Assembly (NCBI GenBank): GCA_013398015.1
Contig: VZRR01013412.1
Coordinates: forward strand, 123,170 to 187,169
Source of the DNA: Oreocharis arfaki
Lineage: Eukaryota; Chordata; Aves; Passeriformes; Paramythiidae
Direction of reading: 5' to 3'
DNA: 64,000 bases
Position numbers and translations under genes: made by a program. Below are positions 62,601-64,000 of the stretch, one piece after another (the stretch's first letter is position 1; each line of letters begins with the position of its first letter). The notes beneath the pieces are model-generated. The model made no database searches and was not told the origin of the DNA. It was given only the letters and a program-made list of their open reading frames with translations.

Positions 62601-63298
62601 CACAGCTTGCTCATTAAATTCTTAACATGTTCATCTTTGCGTCGGCCCTATTGTTCCTTATTACAGGAGCGAAAGATATAATGGGCTTCCTATGCTCTGT
62701 AAAAGCATTCTGCTGCTTACTACTATTAAGGTCATCTTAAAAAAGACAGTAAAGGTCTCAGTGGAGAATCCTCTGAGCAGGGACTTACTGGATTTCACTT
62801 ACATGAGGGTATGGCTTTTCTGCTTTTGCTGAAAGCGAAGTCCCTTGTTGAAGGAAGGGTTAAAAGCCGACATTCAGGCTTGAGTGCTTACCTCTTGTGA
62901 AGTTCTTCCTCTTGCCTTTGCTTGGTATTTACTTTTGATTATTCTGAGATTAATGCCTGCAAGAGCTGATAAGTGCTATCTGTTGCTCCTCAAACGATCA
63001 CTGATGGGACATCTATTTACATCTCTCCCCTGAGAATAGTCCCTTTGATTGGCTTTAACAGCTGATACCTTTAACTTAAGTACCTGTGAGATGTCAGAGG
63101 ACTTTTCAAGTATGTAGAAAATCCTTATGTTTTCAAATTTATTTATTTATTCATTAACCATTTTATTTTCTTGATTTTTTTTAAGACCTGAAATCGGAAA
63201 AGGAGGAAATTATCAGACTGTACTCTAATGGGTTAAGATTACAGCAAACAGTGTTTTCAGTCACTTGCCTGCTCACCATCCTCCTGGAGTTCTGCTAG
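59609..63298 (+). CDS. TDGF1: TDGF1/CRIPTO, EGF-CFC family Nodal co-receptor (six coding exons, 195 aa)
   Basis: Joined exons: 59609-59631, 59824-59873, 59988-60164, 61049-61163, 61275-61384, 63186-63298. All introns are GT-AG and phases agree throughout. EGF-CFC proteins are GPI-linked co-receptors that help Nodal and GDF1/3 engage ALK4/ActRII in early axis and left-right patterning. Residues 1-24 form a signal peptide (hydrophobic ILFTVTLVW core); 25-84 is a charged linker with N-glycan sequons at N39 and N61; 91-115 is the short EGF-like module (adjacent C91 C92, NGGTC with the fucosylated-type T97, C104-A-C106, C115); 124-158 is the CFC module with six Cys, keeping the H129 and W132 pair equivalent to the ALK4-contacting H120/W123 of human CRIPTO; 172-174 (SNG) is a plausible GPI site before a hydrophobic tail (180-195). 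Human CRIPTO has 188 residues. Adjacency to LRRC2 favours TDGF1 over CFC1; the chick literature calls this gene CFC. Confidence 0.93.
59824..59873 (+). CDS. TDGF1: TDGF1 coding exon 2 (signal peptide)
   Basis: Encodes RILFTVTLVWQAVHLEK, the hydrophobic core and end of the signal peptide. The acceptor TTTTTCCAG follows a nearly pure pyrimidine tract of about 70 bases (59751-59820); the donor is GGTAAGG. Entry phase 2, exit phase 1. Confidence 0.9.
59988..60164 (+). CDS. TDGF1: TDGF1 coding exon 3 (linker)
   Basis: Encodes residues 25-84, a Lys/Glu/Gln/Ser-rich linker before the EGF module, with sequons NAT and NQS. The acceptor is TTGTCAAG. Two donors overlap here (GTAGGT at 60165 and GTAACA at 60169); only the first keeps frame with exon 4, giving Ser84. 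Confidence 0.9.
60165..61048 (+). other. TDGF1: TDGF1 intron 3
   Basis: An 884-base AT-rich intron with an A-run (60544-60557) and a C-rich block at 60630-60650 whose complement is a canonical G-quadruplex motif (see findings). No coding sequence was found within it. Confidence 0.85.
61049..61163 (+). CDS. TDGF1: TDGF1 coding exon 4 (EGF-like module)
   Basis: Encodes KKLNRHCCQNGG onward to CEHDERL, containing all six Cys of the abbreviated EGF-like domain that lacks a normal A loop, as in all EGF-CFC proteins. The acceptor is TCTTGCAG, the donor AAGGTAAAA. Confidence 0.93.
61275..61384 (+). CDS. TDGF1: TDGF1 coding exon 5 (CFC module)
   Basis: Encodes NCGSIAHGVW followed by VLKGCWLCRCGYGTLNC and ending in GNC. 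The six Cys of the CFC domain and the His and Trp used for type I receptor contact in mammals are present. Intron 4 before it is only 111 bases. Acceptor ATTGACAG, donor GGTAAGA. Confidence 0.93.
61385..63185 (+). other. TDGF1: TDGF1 intron 5
   Basis: The longest intron of the gene (1801 bases), AT-rich, ending in a T-rich tract and TTTTTTTTAAG acceptor. No repeat or extra exon was recognised; short open frames (for example 61627-61875) lack splice-compatible phase or similarity to the family. Confidence 0.8.
63186..63298 (+). CDS. TDGF1: TDGF1 coding exon 6 (GPI-anchor tail)
   Basis: Encodes the last 36 residues after the split Asp159: an acidic stretch (SEKEEIIR), a small-residue trio SNG suitable as anchor attachment site, a short spacer (LRLQQ) and a hydrophobic end TVFSVTCLLTILLEFC, then TAG. 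This arrangement fits GPI-anchored EGF-CFC proteins. Confidence 0.88.
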
Positions 63299-63660
63299 CT
63301 TGCAATTGAGAAACTGGACAAGGGGAAATATCTCAGGGTTGATACAACCCCCACCACGAATCATACATTCTATGAGCTACGGAAGACTCTTTTGAGGCAG
63401 ATCAAGATGTATTAGTTAATGTTGAAATACCTGGGTTATTATAAATTCAGATTATATGAATGTGAAGTATTTATTATTATATTATTATATTAATACTACT
63501 ACCAATGTCTGATTCTAACGATTCTTTATTTCTAAAATACTGCTCTTCCAGTGGAAGCAAAACCCTCCCAATATTCTATGCTTGAAGTATCATAAGTTAT
63601 AGCATTTTCTTTTGTACACAGTACAACTATTTTAACAAATAAAACTGATTTGATTTCTGA
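63299..63660 (+). other. TDGF1: TDGF1 3' UTR
   Basis: About 360 bases from the stop to the expected cleavage zone. It is AT-rich with an ATT-repeat patch (63468-63495). The end is inferred from the polyadenylation signal. Confidence 0.7.
63638..63643 (+). promoter_or_regulatory. TDGF1: Polyadenylation signal AATAAA
   Basis: A canonical hexamer 340 bases after the stop, followed at 63667-63685 by a T/G-rich stretch suitable as downstream element. It is the first AATAAA after the stop codon that I see. Confidence 0.8.
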
Positions 63661-64000
63661 AAACTTTATGTTTAGCTTTTTTTAAACTTGAAAATTCTTA
63701 TTTACCATTTGTCATACTGTATCTTGTAAGAAAAGTGCAGAGTAGAATGAGCAATCAGAAATCTGAAGATGTAAGGGATTTAGGAGTAGGTATCTTTCAA
63801 GCCCTGATATAGAGAACTGTAAAATTTACACAGTCTTTCAGTTTTTATTCCTATTTATTACAGCAAAATTGTACACATGCATATCCTTAGGCAGGAATCA
63901 TATGTATATTAAGAACACATAAGTGATGGTTATTTGTCTTTTGGGAAATATTCATATTTCACATCCTAGTAATACGAGTTCCTCTTTTTTAAAATGACAG
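63661..64000. other. Downstream flank of TDGF1; no gene seen
   Basis: AT-rich sequence without recognisable exons or repeats. In mammals the next gene on this side is ALS2CL; nothing of it is visible before the window ends. Confidence 0.5.

Noticed and set aside
1..64000. CRISPR arrays, operons, riboswitches, prophage or plasmid origins
   Set aside because: The window is vertebrate nuclear DNA with spliced genes and LINE/LTR elements; no such structures were seen.

Overview
The window looks like a piece of a bird chromosome. It is AT-rich, single-copy intron and intergenic DNA with spliced genes, CR1 LINE copies carrying the avian CR1 3' terminal octamer, bird-type endogenous-retrovirus LTR fragments, microsatellites and three assembly gaps. 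There are no prokaryotic features. The bird assignment rests on the repeats and on the protein sequences; no species can be named from sequence alone.

Two genes are recognisable. At the left, on the minus strand, is the first coding exon of LRRC2 (leucine-rich repeat containing 2; CDS part 7056-7180, exon to 7201). Everything left of it is the following intron, and the later LRRC2 exons lie beyond position 1. At the right, on the plus strand, is a complete six-exon EGF-CFC gene, TDGF1/CRIPTO (coding 59609-63298, 195 codons). It encodes a Nodal co-receptor with a signal peptide, a short EGF-like module, a CFC module and a GPI-anchor-type tail, and it is followed by a polyadenylation signal. 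A CpG-rich first-exon region (about 59262-59652) marks its promoter. LRRC2 and TDGF1 are also divergent neighbours in mammals, so the pair supports both identifications.

Layout: 1-5.4 kb LRRC2 intron; 5.4-6.3 kb minus-strand LTR sequence with a gap; 7.06-7.20 kb LRRC2 exon; 7.85-8.23 kb plus-strand LTR sequence; 8.34-10.1 kb decayed CR1 with reverse-transcriptase remnants and an intact 3' end; 10.1-57 kb mostly featureless LRRC2 5' intron/intergenic DNA, interrupted by a GGAA microsatellite with a gap (19.8-20.1 kb), a retroviral-type repeat (24.4-25.1 kb), a CR1 3' fragment (30.7 kb), two GT repeats (32.3 and 32.7 kb), a purine tract with a small gap (37.9-38.1 kb) and a perfect-length 28-bp tandem duplication (41.5 kb); 57.0-58.1 kb minus-strand CR1; 58.1-59.3 kb upstream flank; 59.3-63.7 kb TDGF1.

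No new multi-gene system was found. The points most worth a second look are in TDGF1 (loss of a conserved N-glycan site, an in-frame upstream ATG with a conserved CRKM stretch, an intronic G-quadruplex motif), the opposed LTRs around the LRRC2 coding start, and a pair of overlapping long ORFs that begin inside a repeat.
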